A DNA stretch of 64,000 nucleotides from Bradyrhizobium liaoningense (GCF_018130785.1 NZ_JAFCJT010000019.1:62001-126000), one strand, 5' to 3'; counted from the stretch's first letter, positions 9,670 to 18,917 are shown. Numbers and translations are program-made. Notes: generated by a model not told the origin, from the letters alone.

Positions 9670-10239
9670 ATGCCCCGCTTCATCTCCCCGCTCGTTCTGG
9701 CACTGATCGGCCTCATCCTGTTCGGCGACGGCGCCTACATCCACGCCAAGGCATGGCTCGCGCAGGTGCTGCTGGAGCGCGCGTTCGACAGGAGCGCCGC
9801 GACCGGCGAGGTGGTCAAGCCATGGTCGTGGGCCGACACCTGGCCGGTCGCGCGGATTGAGGTGAAGCGGATCGGCGCCGGCGCCATCGTTCTGGAGGGC
9901 ACCAGCGGCCAGGCACTCGCTTTCGGACCCGGCCATATCCACCAAACGGTCGATGCCGGCGAGCGCGGCATTGCGGTATATGCTGCACACCGCGACACCC
10001 ATTTCCGTTTCCTGCGGAATGTTGCCATTGGTGACGTAATCGATGTCACACGCCGTGACGGAAAGCACTTTCGCTATCGAGCGGATTCCTCCACTGTGGT
10101 TCGCTTCGATGAGTCCGGCATCGATCCCGCGACGCAGGATGTCGAGCTTGTGCTCACGACCTGCTGGCCCTTCGACGCCGTCACGCCCGGACCCGAGCGC
10201 TACGTCCTGCATGCCACCTTGATTGAAGCCGGTGAATAG
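9670..10239 (+). CDS. Class GN sortase
   Basis: A 189-residue membrane-anchored transpeptidase. It has an N-terminal signal-anchor (residues 4-25), then the sortase beta-barrel with the catalytic triad visible as His107 (YAAHRDTHFR), Cys165 (LTTCWPFD) and Arg177 (PERYVLHA). The TTCWPFD motif is typical of the Gram-negative (GN) sortases, which occur as a pair with one VIT/VWA substrate. That substrate is the gene immediately upstream, 135 bp away across a terminator-like hairpin and a palindromic repeat. Predicted function: cleavage and transpeptidation of the LPKTAT signal at the outer face of the inner membrane. Confidence 0.92.
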   Translation: MPRFISPLVLALIGLILFGDGAYIHAKAWLAQVLLERAFDRSAATGEVVKPWSWADTWPVARIEVKRIGAGAIVLEGTSGQALAFGPGHIHQTVDAGERGIAVYAAHRDTHFRFLRNVAIGDVIDVTRRDGKHFRYRADSSTVVRFDESGIDPATQDVELVLTTCWPFDAVTPGPERYVLHATLIEAGE

Positions 10240-10303
10240 CGGTTCGCAATCGGCCATCCGGGATCAATAGAGGCCACGCCGAACAGCCGGGCATCCGCAC
10301 TTG

Positions 10304-10687
10304 ATGAAACCGCTGCGCTGCAAAGCGCTGCAATATGCCGACTACATCCCGCAGGAGACGATGTTCTGGCGCAAGCGCGTGTGGGACATGATCGGGCCCA
10401 TCGACGAGAGCTTCCACTACGCGATGGACTGGGATTTCATCCTGCGGGCGCAGGCCGCGGAATTCAAGTTCGTGCGCCTGCCGCGATTTCTCGCCTGCTT
10501 CCGAATCCACGATGCACAGAAGACGGCTTCGACCTACGCGCTCGGCGTCAGGGAGATGGGCAGCTTGCGGCGCCGCGTTCTCGGCTTCGATCCGACCCAG
10601 ATGCAGATCCGGCGCGCCATCGCTCCCTATCTCGCAAAGCAATTGGCCTATCACTACGCCTACAAGCTGCGCCTGCTGCGTTACTGA
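10304..10687 (+). pseudogene. Glycosyltransferase family 2 fragment (N-terminal catalytic half missing)
   Basis: The 127-residue frame (YADYIPQETMFWRKRVWDM, then GPIDESFHYAMDWDFILRA and FVRLPRFLACFRIHDAQKT) matches the C-terminal third of GT2 glycosyltransferases: the acceptor-side loop and the WD-W-D catalytic-base segment. The nucleotide-sugar-binding half with the DXD motif is absent, and an in-frame stop lies at 10268, only 36 bp upstream of the first ATG. It therefore looks like the remnant of a larger gene. The first bases of the frame (TTGATG) have no clear ribosome-binding site. It could be expressed as a short protein but could not be an active transferase. Confidence 0.65.
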
Positions 10688-10902
10688 ACGACGGCAGAGG
10701 CATGATCACGATTTGAATGAATGAGCGTCACGGAGTCGTGGCACGTCGTCCGATCGTTCGCACTTTCGCCAAAAGCCTGGTGATGCTAGCCTTGTCGCGA
10801 AGCAAGCACCATTCCGTCACGCGGCATGGAGCCATCACGATCAGTCCCGCCAGACGCCGGCGCAAGACAGGGCGCTGCAACAAGAACAAGGGGTAAAGCG
10901 CC
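10688..10902. other. Intergenic region upstream of ADP-forming acyl-CoA synthetase
   Basis: 215 bp with no repeat, RNA gene or clear operator that I can identify. It contains the promoter and leader of the gene at 10903; AACAAGGGGTAAAGCGCC just before the ATG supplies a ribosome-binding site. Confidence 0.45.
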
Positions 10903-13122
10903 ATGGAAGCCCAGGTACCTGCTGCGTCCGTTTCTCCGCGTCCATGGTCTCCAGCGCCCGATGCCAGCGACGTCGTCAAGGGCATCCACGCCATGCTGCA
11001 CCCGCACAACATCGTGCTGGTGGGCGCAACCGACAAACCCGGCAATTATGCCGAGCGCATCTGGAACAACCTGGTCAAGTACGGCTACGAGGGCGGGCTC
11101 TATCCGGTCAACGCCAAGCGCGAGACGATCTGGGGCGTGCCCTGCTACAAGGATTTTGCGAGCCTCCCGGAAAAGCCCGATCACGTGCTGGTGCTGGTGC
11201 CCGCGCGCTTTGCCGTGCAGGTGATCCGCGACGCCGCCGCGGCCGGCGCGCGCTCGGCCACCATCGTCACTTCGGGCTTCAGCGAGCTGCAGGATGAGGA
11301 GAGCCAGAAGCTCGCTGCCGAGTTGCAAGCCGCGATACGCGAAACGGGGCTCGCCGTCACCGGCCCGAACTGCCTCGGCAATTTGAGCGCGGGCGAAAAG
11401 CTCTTCACCAATATCGACGACCGTGTCGTCACCATGGAACAGGGTGCGGTGGCGATTGCCGGGCAATCCGGCGCCATCGTGATGGCGATCCGGCAGGCGC
11501 TGGAGGATCGCGGTGTCGGGGTCGGTTACATGGTGACGACCGGCAACGAGGCCGGGCTCGAGACGCCGGACCTGATGCGCTATTTCGCCGAGGATCCGAG
11601 CATCAAGGTGATCGTGGTCTATCTCGAAGGCGTGCGTAACACGAAGGCGTTTCGCGACGCCTGCAAGGCCGCGCGCGCCGCGAGCAAGCCGGTCATCGCG
11701 CTCAAGCTTGGTTCGTCCGAGGGTGGCCGCGCGGCGGCGATGGCCCACACCGGCGCGCTCGCGGGCTCGATCGAGACGTTCGATGCCATCGCAACGCGCG
11801 AAGGCGTGATCCGCGTCGGCGGGCTCGACGAGCTGATCGAGACCACCGAATGCTTCGTCCACTCTGTCGTGCCCAAGGGCGACCGGCTCGCCGCGGTCAC
11901 GCTGTCCGGCGGCAAGCGCGGCATGCTGCTCGACGCCTTCTATGCCGAGGGCCTGAACTTTGCGCCGCTGAGCCCGCATGTCGGCTCCGAACTTGCGAAG
12001 ATGCTCGGACCGGGCTCGATCGTCGGCAACCCGCTCGACGCCGGCTTTGCCGCAGTGGTCGATCCCTCCGTCTACATGAAGTCGATCAAGCTGATGATCG
12101 ACGATCCCGATATCGACATCGTCATCATCGATTCCGAGATGCCCAAGGCACCGCATGAGCAGCGCGAGCGCAATTTGCGGATCGTCAACGAGATGGCGAG
12201 CCAGGCTTCGAAGCCGGTGATCTACATCAGCGCGATGTCGATCGGCTTCACCGAATTCACCAAGAGCTTGCGCAAGTCGCTGCCGCATCTCGCAGTCATG
12301 CAGGGCATGGACCGTGCGGTGACCGCAATCAAGTCGCTGCTCGCCTATGCAAAGCTGCGCAAGGAAGTGCCCGACATCGTCTCCAGCTCGAAACCTGCCG
12401 CACGCGCCGTGCTGGAGAAGGCGTTGAAATCGGCGAGCGGCGCCGCGCTCGACGAGGTCGCCTCGAAGAAGCTGTTAAAGGCCTACGGCATCCCGATCTC
12501 GAAGGAAGCGATCGCGCAGACGGCGGCAGAGGCCGCGAAGATCGCCAAGCAGATCGGTTTTCCGGTCGTGGCCAAGGTCGTCAGCGCCGAGATCCTGCAC
12601 AAATCCGACATTGGAGGCGTGGTGCTGAACCTCACCAGCGCGGCAGAGGTGAAGAAGGCATTCACCGACATCACCGCACGGGTGGCGAAGTTGAAAGGCA
12701 AGCCGAAGCTCGACGGCATCCCGATCGCCCAACAGGTCAAGGCCGATCTCGAGCTCGTGGTCGGCGCCTCGCTCGATGCCGAGATGGGGCCGGTCGTGCT
12801 GTTCGGCACCGGCGGCATCGACATCGAGCTGATGAAGGATGTCGCGCTCGCCGGCGCACCGCTGGACGAAGCCGAGGCCCGGCTCCTGATCGGCCGCACC
12901 AAGGCCGGTAGCAAGATGCGCGGCTATCGCGGCAAGCCGGCCTTGCACGAGGCATCCGCGGTGAAAGCGCTGGTCGGCCTGTCCAACCTGATCGCAGATG
13001 CCGGCGACCGGATCGCCTCGATCGACGTCAACCCGTTCCTGATCAACACCAAAACGGGTGTCGCCGTTGACGCCCTGATCGTATTGAACAATGCTGCGGC
13101 GAAACGCGCGGCAGGGCATTGA
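10903..13122 (+). CDS. Acyl-CoA synthetase, NDP-forming (acetate--CoA ligase/Pat-like family without acetyltransferase domain)
   Basis: A 739-residue fused alpha+beta ADP-forming acyl-CoA synthetase, which interconverts acyl-CoA + ADP + Pi and acid + CoA + ATP. The order is a CoA-binding Rossmann domain (about 30-160, IVLVGATDKPGNYAERIW), succinyl-CoA-ligase-like domains with GPNCLGN, TTGNEAGLETPDL and the phospho-His loop MAHTGALAGS (about residue 285), and a C-terminal ATP-grasp domain (about 510-739, GFPVVAKVVSAEILHKSDIGGV and DVNPFLI). There is no C-terminal GNAT domain, unlike protein acetyltransferase Pat. It stands alone between a glycosyltransferase remnant and an MCE protein, and its acyl substrate is unknown. 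Confidence 0.92.
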   Translation: MEAQVPAASVSPRPWSPAPDASDVVKGIHAMLHPHNIVLVGATDKPGNYAERIWNNLVKYGYEGGLYPVNAKRETIWGVPCYKDFASLPEKPDHVLVLVPARFAVQVIRDAAAAGARSATIVTSGFSELQDEESQKLAAELQAAIRETGLAVTGPNCLGNLSAGEKLFTNIDDRVVTMEQGAVAIAGQSGAIVMAIRQALEDRGVGVGYMVTTGNEAGLETPDLMRYFAEDPSIKVIVVYLEGVRNTKAFRDACKAARAASKPVIALKLGSSEGGRAAAMAHTGALAGSIETFDAIATREGVIRVGGLDELIETTECFVHSVVPKGDRLAAVTLSGGKRGMLLDAFYAEGLNFAPLSPHVGSELAKMLGPGSIVGNPLDAGFAAVVDPSVYMKSIKLMIDDPDIDIVIIDSEMPKAPHEQRERNLRIVNEMASQASKPVIYISAMSIGFTEFTKSLRKSLPHLAVMQGMDRAVTAIKSLLAYAKLRKEVPDIVSSSKPAARAVLEKALKSASGAALDEVASKKLLKAYGIPISKEAIAQTAAEAAKIAKQIGFPVVAKVVSAEILHKSDIGGVVLNLTSAAEVKKAFTDITARVAKLKGKPKLDGIPIAQQVKADLELVVGASLDAEMGPVVLFGTGGIDIELMKDVALAGAPLDEAEARLLIGRTKAGSKMRGYRGKPALHEASAVKALVGLSNLIADAGDRIASIDVNPFLINTKTGVAVDALIVLNNAAAKRAAGH

Positions 13123-13131
13123 TGTCGCGTT

Positions 13132-13190
13132 GGCGGGTTACGCTTCCGCCTTCGCGCTTCGAGCTCCAGCGGACAAGTCGTTAACCCGCC
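13132..13190. repeat. Palindromic repeat, GGCGGGTTA...TAACCCGCC type
   Basis: GGCGGGTTA at the left and TAACCCGCC at the right are perfect inverted repeats, with the interior ACGCTTCCGCCTTCGCGCTTCG and GCGGACAAGTCG. The same interior recurs at 46861-46920 with GGTGGGCA/TGCCCACC-like ends, which marks a dispersed family. It lies just after the stop at 13122. Confidence 0.75.
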
Positions 13191-13257
13191 CGCTCTAGTA
13201 TTGCGGCCGCAGCATCGTCCTTCCAACCATCCTGCTTTGGCCGTAAAATCGCCCTGC

Positions 13258-14088
13258 ATGGCACGCGCGAGCAACCTCGTAATCGGAACGGCGACGCTGG
13301 CGGTCATCGCCGTGGCGTTCGGCGGCGTGCTCGGCGTGCAGAAATGGCGTACCGCCCAGAGCCGGAGCCAGTTGCGCGTGGTGTTCGAGGGCGGCTCCGC
13401 CAGCGGACTCCGCCGCGGCGGGCCGGTCAATTTCGACGGTGTTCCCGCGGGCCAGATCCTGTCGATCAAGCTGGACAATCCGCGCAAGATCGTGGCGCTG
13501 GTGATGCTCGACAATACCGCGCCGATCCGCAAGGACACGGTTGCGGGCATCGAGTTCCAGGGCCTCACCGGCGTCGCCGCGATCTCGCTGATCGGGGGCG
13601 CGCCCTCCGCGCCGCCGGTGCCGCTGGACGTGGACGGCGTCCCCGTGCTGACCGCCGATCTCAGCGACGCCGAATCCATCGTCGACACCCTGCATAGCGT
13701 CGACCGCACGATCGTGAGCAACGCCCCCGCGATCAAGGACGGCCTGCGCACGTTCGAGAACCACACCGCCGATCTCAGGAGCAAGGGCAGCGAGATCGAC
13801 TCCGTCATGGCCAAGGTCGACACCGCCTTCGCGGGCTTCGACAAGGCGGTCACGAAGATCGAGAGTGTGGTGCCCGGCTTCGTCGACGGCAAGGCCGACG
13901 AGCTGTTCGAGAAGATCAAAGGGCTGCACGAGCTCGCCGACACCATGAAGAAGAAATCGGCGAGCTTCCTCGAGGACACCCGCCGCTCGCTGCTCGACGT
14001 CAGCGAGGCCGCCAACAAGATGAGCGGCACGCCCTCGCCCGCTGCCGCCCCGCGCCCGCCACGCAAGCCTCCGCAGAAGAAGCAATAG
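13258..14088 (+). CDS. MCE family (MlaD-like) lipid-transport protein
   Basis: A 276-residue protein anchored by one N-terminal membrane helix (about residues 6-24, LVIGTATLAVIAVAFGG). An MCE/MlaD beta-barrel domain follows (about 33-110, LRVVFEGGSASGLRRGGPVNF, then GVPAGQILSI), and then a long helical, partly coiled-coil tail (about 140-255) ending in a Pro/Lys-rich segment. MlaD-type proteins form hexameric rings that pass phospholipids between the membranes with an ABC transporter (MlaEF), but no mlaE/F genes are adjacent. I chose ATG 13258 (MARASNLVIG); the frame extends to 13201 inside intergenic sequence. Confidence 0.87.
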   Translation: MARASNLVIGTATLAVIAVAFGGVLGVQKWRTAQSRSQLRVVFEGGSASGLRRGGPVNFDGVPAGQILSIKLDNPRKIVALVMLDNTAPIRKDTVAGIEFQGLTGVAAISLIGGAPSAPPVPLDVDGVPVLTADLSDAESIVDTLHSVDRTIVSNAPAIKDGLRTFENHTADLRSKGSEIDSVMAKVDTAFAGFDKAVTKIESVVPGFVDGKADELFEKIKGLHELADTMKKKSASFLEDTRRSLLDVSEAANKMSGTPSPAAAPRPPRKPPQKKQ

Positions 14089-14101
14089 CGCTCTTTCTTA
14101 T

Positions 14102-14120
14102 CCTCCCCCTCCAGGGGAGG
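14102..14120. terminator. Short GC hairpin between convergent genes
   Basis: CCTCCCC (14102-14108) and GGGGAGG (14114-14120) form a 7-bp stem with a 5-nt loop in the 43 bp between two convergent genes. It has no long T-run but is well placed as a bidirectional terminator. CTCCCC-type palindromes also occur near 49142. Confidence 0.5.
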
Positions 14121-14131
14121 GTGGCCGCAGC

Positions 14132-17100
14132 TCACCACGCGTAGCGCACGACGCCCTTGCCGGCGTAGGAGCGGGTGACGTTCGAGAACTCGCCCTCGAA
14201 GGTCGCCGACGCAGACCAGCCGTTCATCCAGTTCATCTGCACCGCCGCCGTGGTCAGCGCGGAATCGCGCGCCTGCGCGGCGCCGTTCACGACGAAGGCC
14301 GAACCCGGCAACGTCTGGAATACCGCACCGACGGTGCGGTCGGGATTGTAATCGTGCGCCCAGGCGACGCGGCCGCGCAGGGTCATCAGGCCGCCGGCCG
14401 CGGCAAATGACTTGTCCGCGCGCAGGCCGAGCTCGGTGCGGGTGCTGGTCACGTCCTTGGCGGCATAGTTGAGCGCGAACGTGTTGTTGCCGACCACCGC
14501 GAACTCCGAATAGTTCGGCAGGCTGAACATGGTGGCCTGTGCCGCAGCATAGGGCGTCAGGCCGATCCATTGCATCGCATAGCGGTAACCGCCCTCGACA
14601 CGCCCCGAGAGCGCGTTGGCATTGAACTGCGCACGCAACTGATCAGTGCCGGCAGCCGTGACGATGCGGTTGGTGGTGACGTCCTGCCAGCCATAGGCCA
14701 GCGCGGCCGTGATGTAGGCCGGTCCCATCGTGTGACGCACGAAGGCGCCGGCCTGGAACAGGTCGGAGCGGCCCCAGCCGAGCCCGTTGACATTGAACCC
14801 GGTACCGCCGCCAGCCAGCGCGAAGCCAGCGATCGTCGACGGCGAGAACCGGTAGTCGAGGCCGACGGCCGTGCCATAGACGCTGCTGCTGGTGTTGTTC
14901 GAGCCAAGCGCGGTGTTGCCGTCGGTGGTCTGCGAGCCGCCGTAGCCGGCCGCCCACACATCCCAGCGCTGCTCGAACGTCGCAGCCGGTGCCTTGCGGT
15001 AGATCGAGGCAAAGGCGTCGCGCGCGTTCCTGTCACGCGCGGCCTTGCCCGTCGCGGCATAGGCATTCGCGCTCGTGTCGTCGGCATAAGGCGTCGCACC
15101 CGGCGTGCTGCTGCGCCCCGAGCCGAACACGTCGGTCAACAGGTTGATGAACAGGTTCATCGCGTCAAAGGTCGTCTGCTGAGAACCCGTCGCGGACTCG
15201 CCGGAAGCCTGCGTCAGGCCGGCCGGCGAAAGGTTGGCGAACGCCACAGGCAAGCTGCCAGTGCTGTTGAAGTGATTCGTCAGCACGTTGGCGACGTTCT
15301 GCTGGTTGATATTGAGGCCGCTGCCATAGCCCAAGGCGAGATCCAGGAACACGTTATTGGGATCGTAGCTGAGCGTCGCGTGCAGGTTCGACGACAGGCC
15401 CGCGACAACGGGATTGAACGCATCCGGCAGCGTTCCCGCGCTGAGGATCGTGTAGTGCTTCGCAATCGAGCCGGTCGGAACGACGACGACGGTGGCGCCG
15501 TTGAGCGTCGCCGTGCCGGTCACGACCGCGAGGCCGTTGCTGGCGCCCGAGATCTGCACCATGTAGCTCGACGCGCTGGTGAACGAGAGGTCGCCGGACA
15601 CGGTCAGCGTCCCGGTCGGACTGCCCGGCGCCAGCGTGCCGCCATTGACGGTGGTCGTCCCGACCGTGCCGACACCGCCGAAGGTACCGCCGGCGGCGAT
15701 GGTCACGGTACCGTTGATGGTGCCCGCGAGCATCAGCGTGCCGCCAAGCACGTTCCAGTCTTGATTGCCGGTACCGGTCACGGTCCAGGTCGAGCTGTCG
15801 ATCTTGTTGAAGGTCGAGAAGCCGTCGTACTGAAGACCGGTACCGATCAGGTCGAGATTGAAAATATCCTTGCCGATGCCGCCGAGCTGGAAGGTGTCGG
15901 TGCCGGATGCAAGCACCTGGCCGTTGATGACGCTGCCGGGGCCAAGGGTGAGCGTGTTGGAGGCGCAGCCGCAGAAATCGATCGCGATCGCTCCGGGCGC
16001 GCCGGCATTGATCGTGCCGGAGTTGAAGACGCTGCCGCCGCCACTCAGCATGATGCCGGTGCCGTTGGCACCGACGGTGATGGTGCCGGTGTTGACGATC
16101 TGGTTGGTCGTGCTGAAGGAGCTTACGTCGATGCCGACGCCCGTGTCGCCGACGGTAATCTTGCCCTTGTTGGTGACGACGTTTGAATCTCCAACGACGA
16201 AGATGCCCTCGACAAAATCGGCGCCCGTGATCTGCCCGCTGTTGGTGATCGTGGAGGCTGAGCCGGTATAGGCGATGCCCGCCCCGCCCAGGCCGACATT
16301 GATCGTGCCGCTTTGGCTGATCGTGGCCCGGTCACCCTGCAGCGAAATGCCGGCCGTGCCGCTGCCTCCGACCGTGATCGTGCCGCCGTTGGTGACCATC
16401 GAGTCATCGCCCAACACGGCAATGCCGACGCCAAAGTCGCCGGCCGTGATCGTGCCGAAATTGCTGACGGTCTGGAAGTCGCCTTGCAGGAACATGCCGG
16501 CGGCATTCTGCCCGACCGTGATCGTGCCGGTGGCGGTGTTGGTGACCGTGTTGTTGTTGCTGACCGCCAGAATGCCGCCGGAGAACCCGCCGGAATCGCC
16601 GACGGTGATCGCGCCGGCATTGGTGATGGTTGCACTGCCGAACGCAAAAATGCCGCTTGCACCGTCGCCGCCCGCGATCGTGCCGGTCGCGGCGTTGGTG
16701 ATCGTGTTGTTCTGGCCGGCGAAGATGCCCGCGCCGGACGCACCGGTCGACAACGCGCCGCTGTTGGTGACGGTGTTATTGTCGCCAACCGAGATCGCGG
16801 CACCGCTGTCTCCGGTCGTGATCGTTCCGGCATTGGTGATGACGTTGTGGTCGATCGCCTGGATGCCGAGGCCATTGTCGAGCACCGTGATGGTGCTGTT
16901 GTTGGTCGCGGTGTTGAAATTTCCAACGGCAATGCCGGTGAGGCCCGAGCCCGCCGACACGGTCCCGTTGTTGGTGACGGTGCTGGAATTGTTGACGCCG
17001 ATCGAGAGCGCGCCGTTGTCGTTCACGATCGCGCCGGACAGCACGTTGACATTGAGGCTGTCGACACCGGCTCCGGCCTGGAAGCCGTCCGCGTCGGTGC

Positions 17101-17296
17101 CGCTGCAGGTCACGGTCTGGCCGCTCGTGGCCGGGTCGGGCGTACAGGCCGCGTTGGCCGGCGTCGCGTAGAGGCTGAATCCCAAAAAGAGCGCAGATGC
17201 GCTGACGAGCAACGCGGTGCCGCGCCGACGCAGTCGACCCTGCCGCCTTGATAGCCCTTCGCCCCTCACGTCACGCACCCCACTCCCCAGTTCCAC
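14132..17296 (-). CDS. Autotransporter with repetitive beta-helix passenger (type Va secretion)
   Basis: A 1054-residue outer-membrane autotransporter. A basic N-terminus and signal peptide (about residues 22-49, cut after ATPANA) come first. The passenger (about 50-500) is built from degenerate repeats of about 23 residues with the pattern TITNAGTITVGDSGxGI, a beta-helix signature. Then come a linker and adhesion-type segment, TLAPGSPTGTLTVSGDL, and a C-terminal beta-barrel of about 280 residues (from AYAATGKAARDRNARDAF) ending in the aromatic motif VVRYAW. The start used is GTG 17296; a shorter start inside the basic region is possible. The barrel should export the passenger, probably an adhesin or surface coat. 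It lies downstream of amiE on the same strand but 158 bp away, so it is probably separate. Confidence 0.88.
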   Translation of the reverse strand: MELGSGVRDVRGEGLSRRQGRLRRRGTALLVSASALFLGFSLYATPANAACTPDPATSGQTVTCSGTDADGFQAGAGVDSLNVNVLSGAIVNDNGALSIGVNNSSTVTNNGTVSAGSGLTGIAVGNFNTATNNSTITVLDNGLGIQAIDHNVITNAGTITTGDSGAAISVGDNNTVTNSGALSTGASGAGIFAGQNNTITNAATGTIAGGDGASGIFAFGSATITNAGAITVGDSGGFSGGILAVSNNNTVTNTATGTITVGQNAAGMFLQGDFQTVSNFGTITAGDFGVGIAVLGDDSMVTNGGTITVGGSGTAGISLQGDRATISQSGTINVGLGGAGIAYTGSASTITNSGQITGADFVEGIFVVGDSNVVTNKGKITVGDTGVGIDVSSFSTTNQIVNTGTITVGANGTGIMLSGGGSVFNSGTINAGAPGAIAIDFCGCASNTLTLGPGSVINGQVLASGTDTFQLGGIGKDIFNLDLIGTGLQYDGFSTFNKIDSSTWTVTGTGNQDWNVLGGTLMLAGTINGTVTIAAGGTFGGVGTVGTTTVNGGTLAPGSPTGTLTVSGDLSFTSASSYMVQISGASNGLAVVTGTATLNGATVVVVPTGSIAKHYTILSAGTLPDAFNPVVAGLSSNLHATLSYDPNNVFLDLALGYGSGLNINQQNVANVLTNHFNSTGSLPVAFANLSPAGLTQASGESATGSQQTTFDAMNLFINLLTDVFGSGRSSTPGATPYADDTSANAYAATGKAARDRNARDAFASIYRKAPAATFEQRWDVWAAGYGGSQTTDGNTALGSNNTSSSVYGTAVGLDYRFSPSTIAGFALAGGGTGFNVNGLGWGRSDLFQAGAFVRHTMGPAYITAALAYGWQDVTTNRIVTAAGTDQLRAQFNANALSGRVEGGYRYAMQWIGLTPYAAAQATMFSLPNYSEFAVVGNNTFALNYAAKDVTSTRTELGLRADKSFAAAGGLMTLRGRVAWAHDYNPDRTVGAVFQTLPGSAFVVNGAAQARDSALTTAAVQMNWMNGWSASATFEGEFSNVTRSYAGKGVVRYAW

Positions 17297-17454
17297 GGGA
17301 ACTTAGGCCATGAGGAGGCCCCGTAGAACTACGGCGGCGCCAGAATGCATCCGTTTGGCGCACAACCGAAGCAGAATCCCGCGGTCATGTTGCAACCGCG
17401 CCACGGTTTGCAGGGCAAAATTCCCATTTCGCGCATGAAGCCGGCCGCAATAGC

Positions 17455-18495
17455 TCAGTAATTGCTTGGCGCCGCCTCGTTCGGGATGCCGTCGATCGGA
17501 CACTCGTCGGTGCCCGGCGTCGAACGGGTCATCGCCTCGACCATGTCCCGCGTCCCTTCCGGATCGGCGATCCAGTTCTTGTAAAAATCATAGGGGCAGG
17601 CCGCGACGCCGCGCGCGCTCTCGCCGGAATTGATCATGCCGGTGTAGCCACGGTGGACCAGCTTGTAGAGATGGTTCTGCGACTGGCCGTTGCGGCGCGC
17701 ATCGCGGATCAGATGCTTCGAGAGTTGCGCATACTGGATGCCGTAGTCCTCCTCACCGCACTCGCCGAGCGTCCGGCCGTCGAAGCCGATGATCGCGGAG
17801 TGACCGAAATAGGAATAGACGCCGTCGAATCCGGCGGCGTTGGCGACGGCGACATAAACGTTGTTGGCCCACGCCATCGCCTTGGAGATCATGACCTGCT
17901 GCTCCTTGGCCGGATACATGTAGCCCTGGCAACGCACGATCAATTCGGCGCCCTTCATGGCGCAGTCACGCCAGATCTCCGGAAAGTTGCCGTCGTCGCA
18001 GATGATCAGGCTGACCTTCATGCCTTTCGGGCCTTCGGAGACATAGGTGCAGTTGCCGGGATACCAGCCCTCGATCGGCACCCACGGCATGATCTTGCGG
18101 TACTTCTGCACGATCTCACCCTTGTCGTTCATCAGGATCAGGGTGTTGTAGGGCGCCTTGTTCGGATGCTCCTCGTGGCGCTCTCCGGTCAGCGAGAACA
18201 CGCCCCACACTTTCGCCTTGCGGCAGGCCTCGGCGAAGATCGCGGTCTCCTCACCGGGCACGGCGGACGCCGTCTCGTACATCTCCTTGGAGTCGTACAT
18301 GATCCCTTGCGTGGAATATTCGGGAAAGATCACCAGGTCCATGCCGGGCAGGCCGGCCTTCATGCCCACCAGCATGTCGGCGATCTTGCGGGCGTTGTCG
18401 AGCACCTCGGCCTTGGTGTGCAGGCGAGGCATCTTGTAGTTGACGACTGCGACGCCGACCGTGTCGTTGCTGCTGGAAATGTCACCGTGAAGCAT
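17455..18495 (-). CDS. amiE: Aliphatic amidase
   Basis: Hydrolyses short aliphatic amides (acetamide, propionamide, also formamide or acrylamide in the family) to acid and ammonia. The 346-residue protein is co-linear with Pseudomonas aeruginosa AmiE from the N-terminus (MLHGDISSSNDTVGVAVVNY). The nitrilase-superfamily triad falls at the canonical positions: Glu59 (FPEYS), Lys134 (YRKIMPW) and Cys166 (IICDDGN). It is cytoplasmic and homohexameric in the family. The start is preceded by AGGAGCG. It is the last gene of the urtABCDE-fmdA-fmdB-amiE operon, 44 bp after fmdB, and supplies nitrogen from imported amides. Confidence 0.97.
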   Translation of the reverse strand: MLHGDISSSNDTVGVAVVNYKMPRLHTKAEVLDNARKIADMLVGMKAGLPGMDLVIFPEYSTQGIMYDSKEMYETASAVPGEETAIFAEACRKAKVWGVFSLTGERHEEHPNKAPYNTLILMNDKGEIVQKYRKIMPWVPIEGWYPGNCTYVSEGPKGMKVSLIICDDGNFPEIWRDCAMKGAELIVRCQGYMYPAKEQQVMISKAMAWANNVYVAVANAAGFDGVYSYFGHSAIIGFDGRTLGECGEEDYGIQYAQLSKHLIRDARRNGQSQNHLYKLVHRGYTGMINSGESARGVAACPYDFYKNWIADPEGTRDMVEAMTRSTPGTDECPIDGIPNEAAPSNY

Positions 18496-18539
18496 CTTGA
18501 GCGCTCCTGTCTTTTATTTGCTTGAGGTCATCGCACGCG

Positions 18540-18917
18540 CTAATGGCTGATCATCCAGGGCCGCGCGGTAGGAAAGCCCTTGGTGCCGCTCCTGGTCTTG
18601 GTCATGAGTCGCGCGGGCTTTGTCTTGTCCGTCGAGCTCTTGTCCTTCACGGTCTTGCCCGTGGAGCAGCAGCCGCAGCCGGGTCCATGCGAGGCCTTGT
18701 ATTGCGCGAGCGTCTGCGGTGCATGCGAGCTGCGCTCGTTGACGGCGTGCGCCTTGCGCTTGTCCGCGGGCATGCAGAAGAAATTCGGCGCGGTCAGGAT
18801 CACCCGCGGCGCCATGGTCTCGCAATGCGGGCAGCTTTGCGGATCGTCGCATTCCGCCATCGGGCGCAGATCCTTGAACGGACCGCAATCGTCACAGAGA
18901 TATTCATAGACCGGCAT
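18540..18917 (-). CDS. fmdB: FmdB family zinc-ribbon protein
   Basis: A 125-residue protein with the FmdB N-terminal zinc ribbon (MPVYEYLCDDCGPFKDLRPM, then CPHCE), giving two CxxC knuckles at residues 8-11 and 29-32. A Lys/Ser-rich tail follows with a second Cys cluster (GPGCGCC). FmdB was named as a putative regulator in the amide-utilisation cluster of Methylophilus methylotrophus; its biochemical role is not established. The gene sits between formamidase and aliphatic amidase in the same orientation, which supports a role in amide metabolism. Confidence 0.9.
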   Translation of the reverse strand: MPVYEYLCDDCGPFKDLRPMAECDDPQSCPHCETMAPRVILTAPNFFCMPADKRKAHAVNERSSHAPQTLAQYKASHGPGCGCCSTGKTVKDKSSTDKTKPARLMTKTRSGTKGFPTARPWMISH

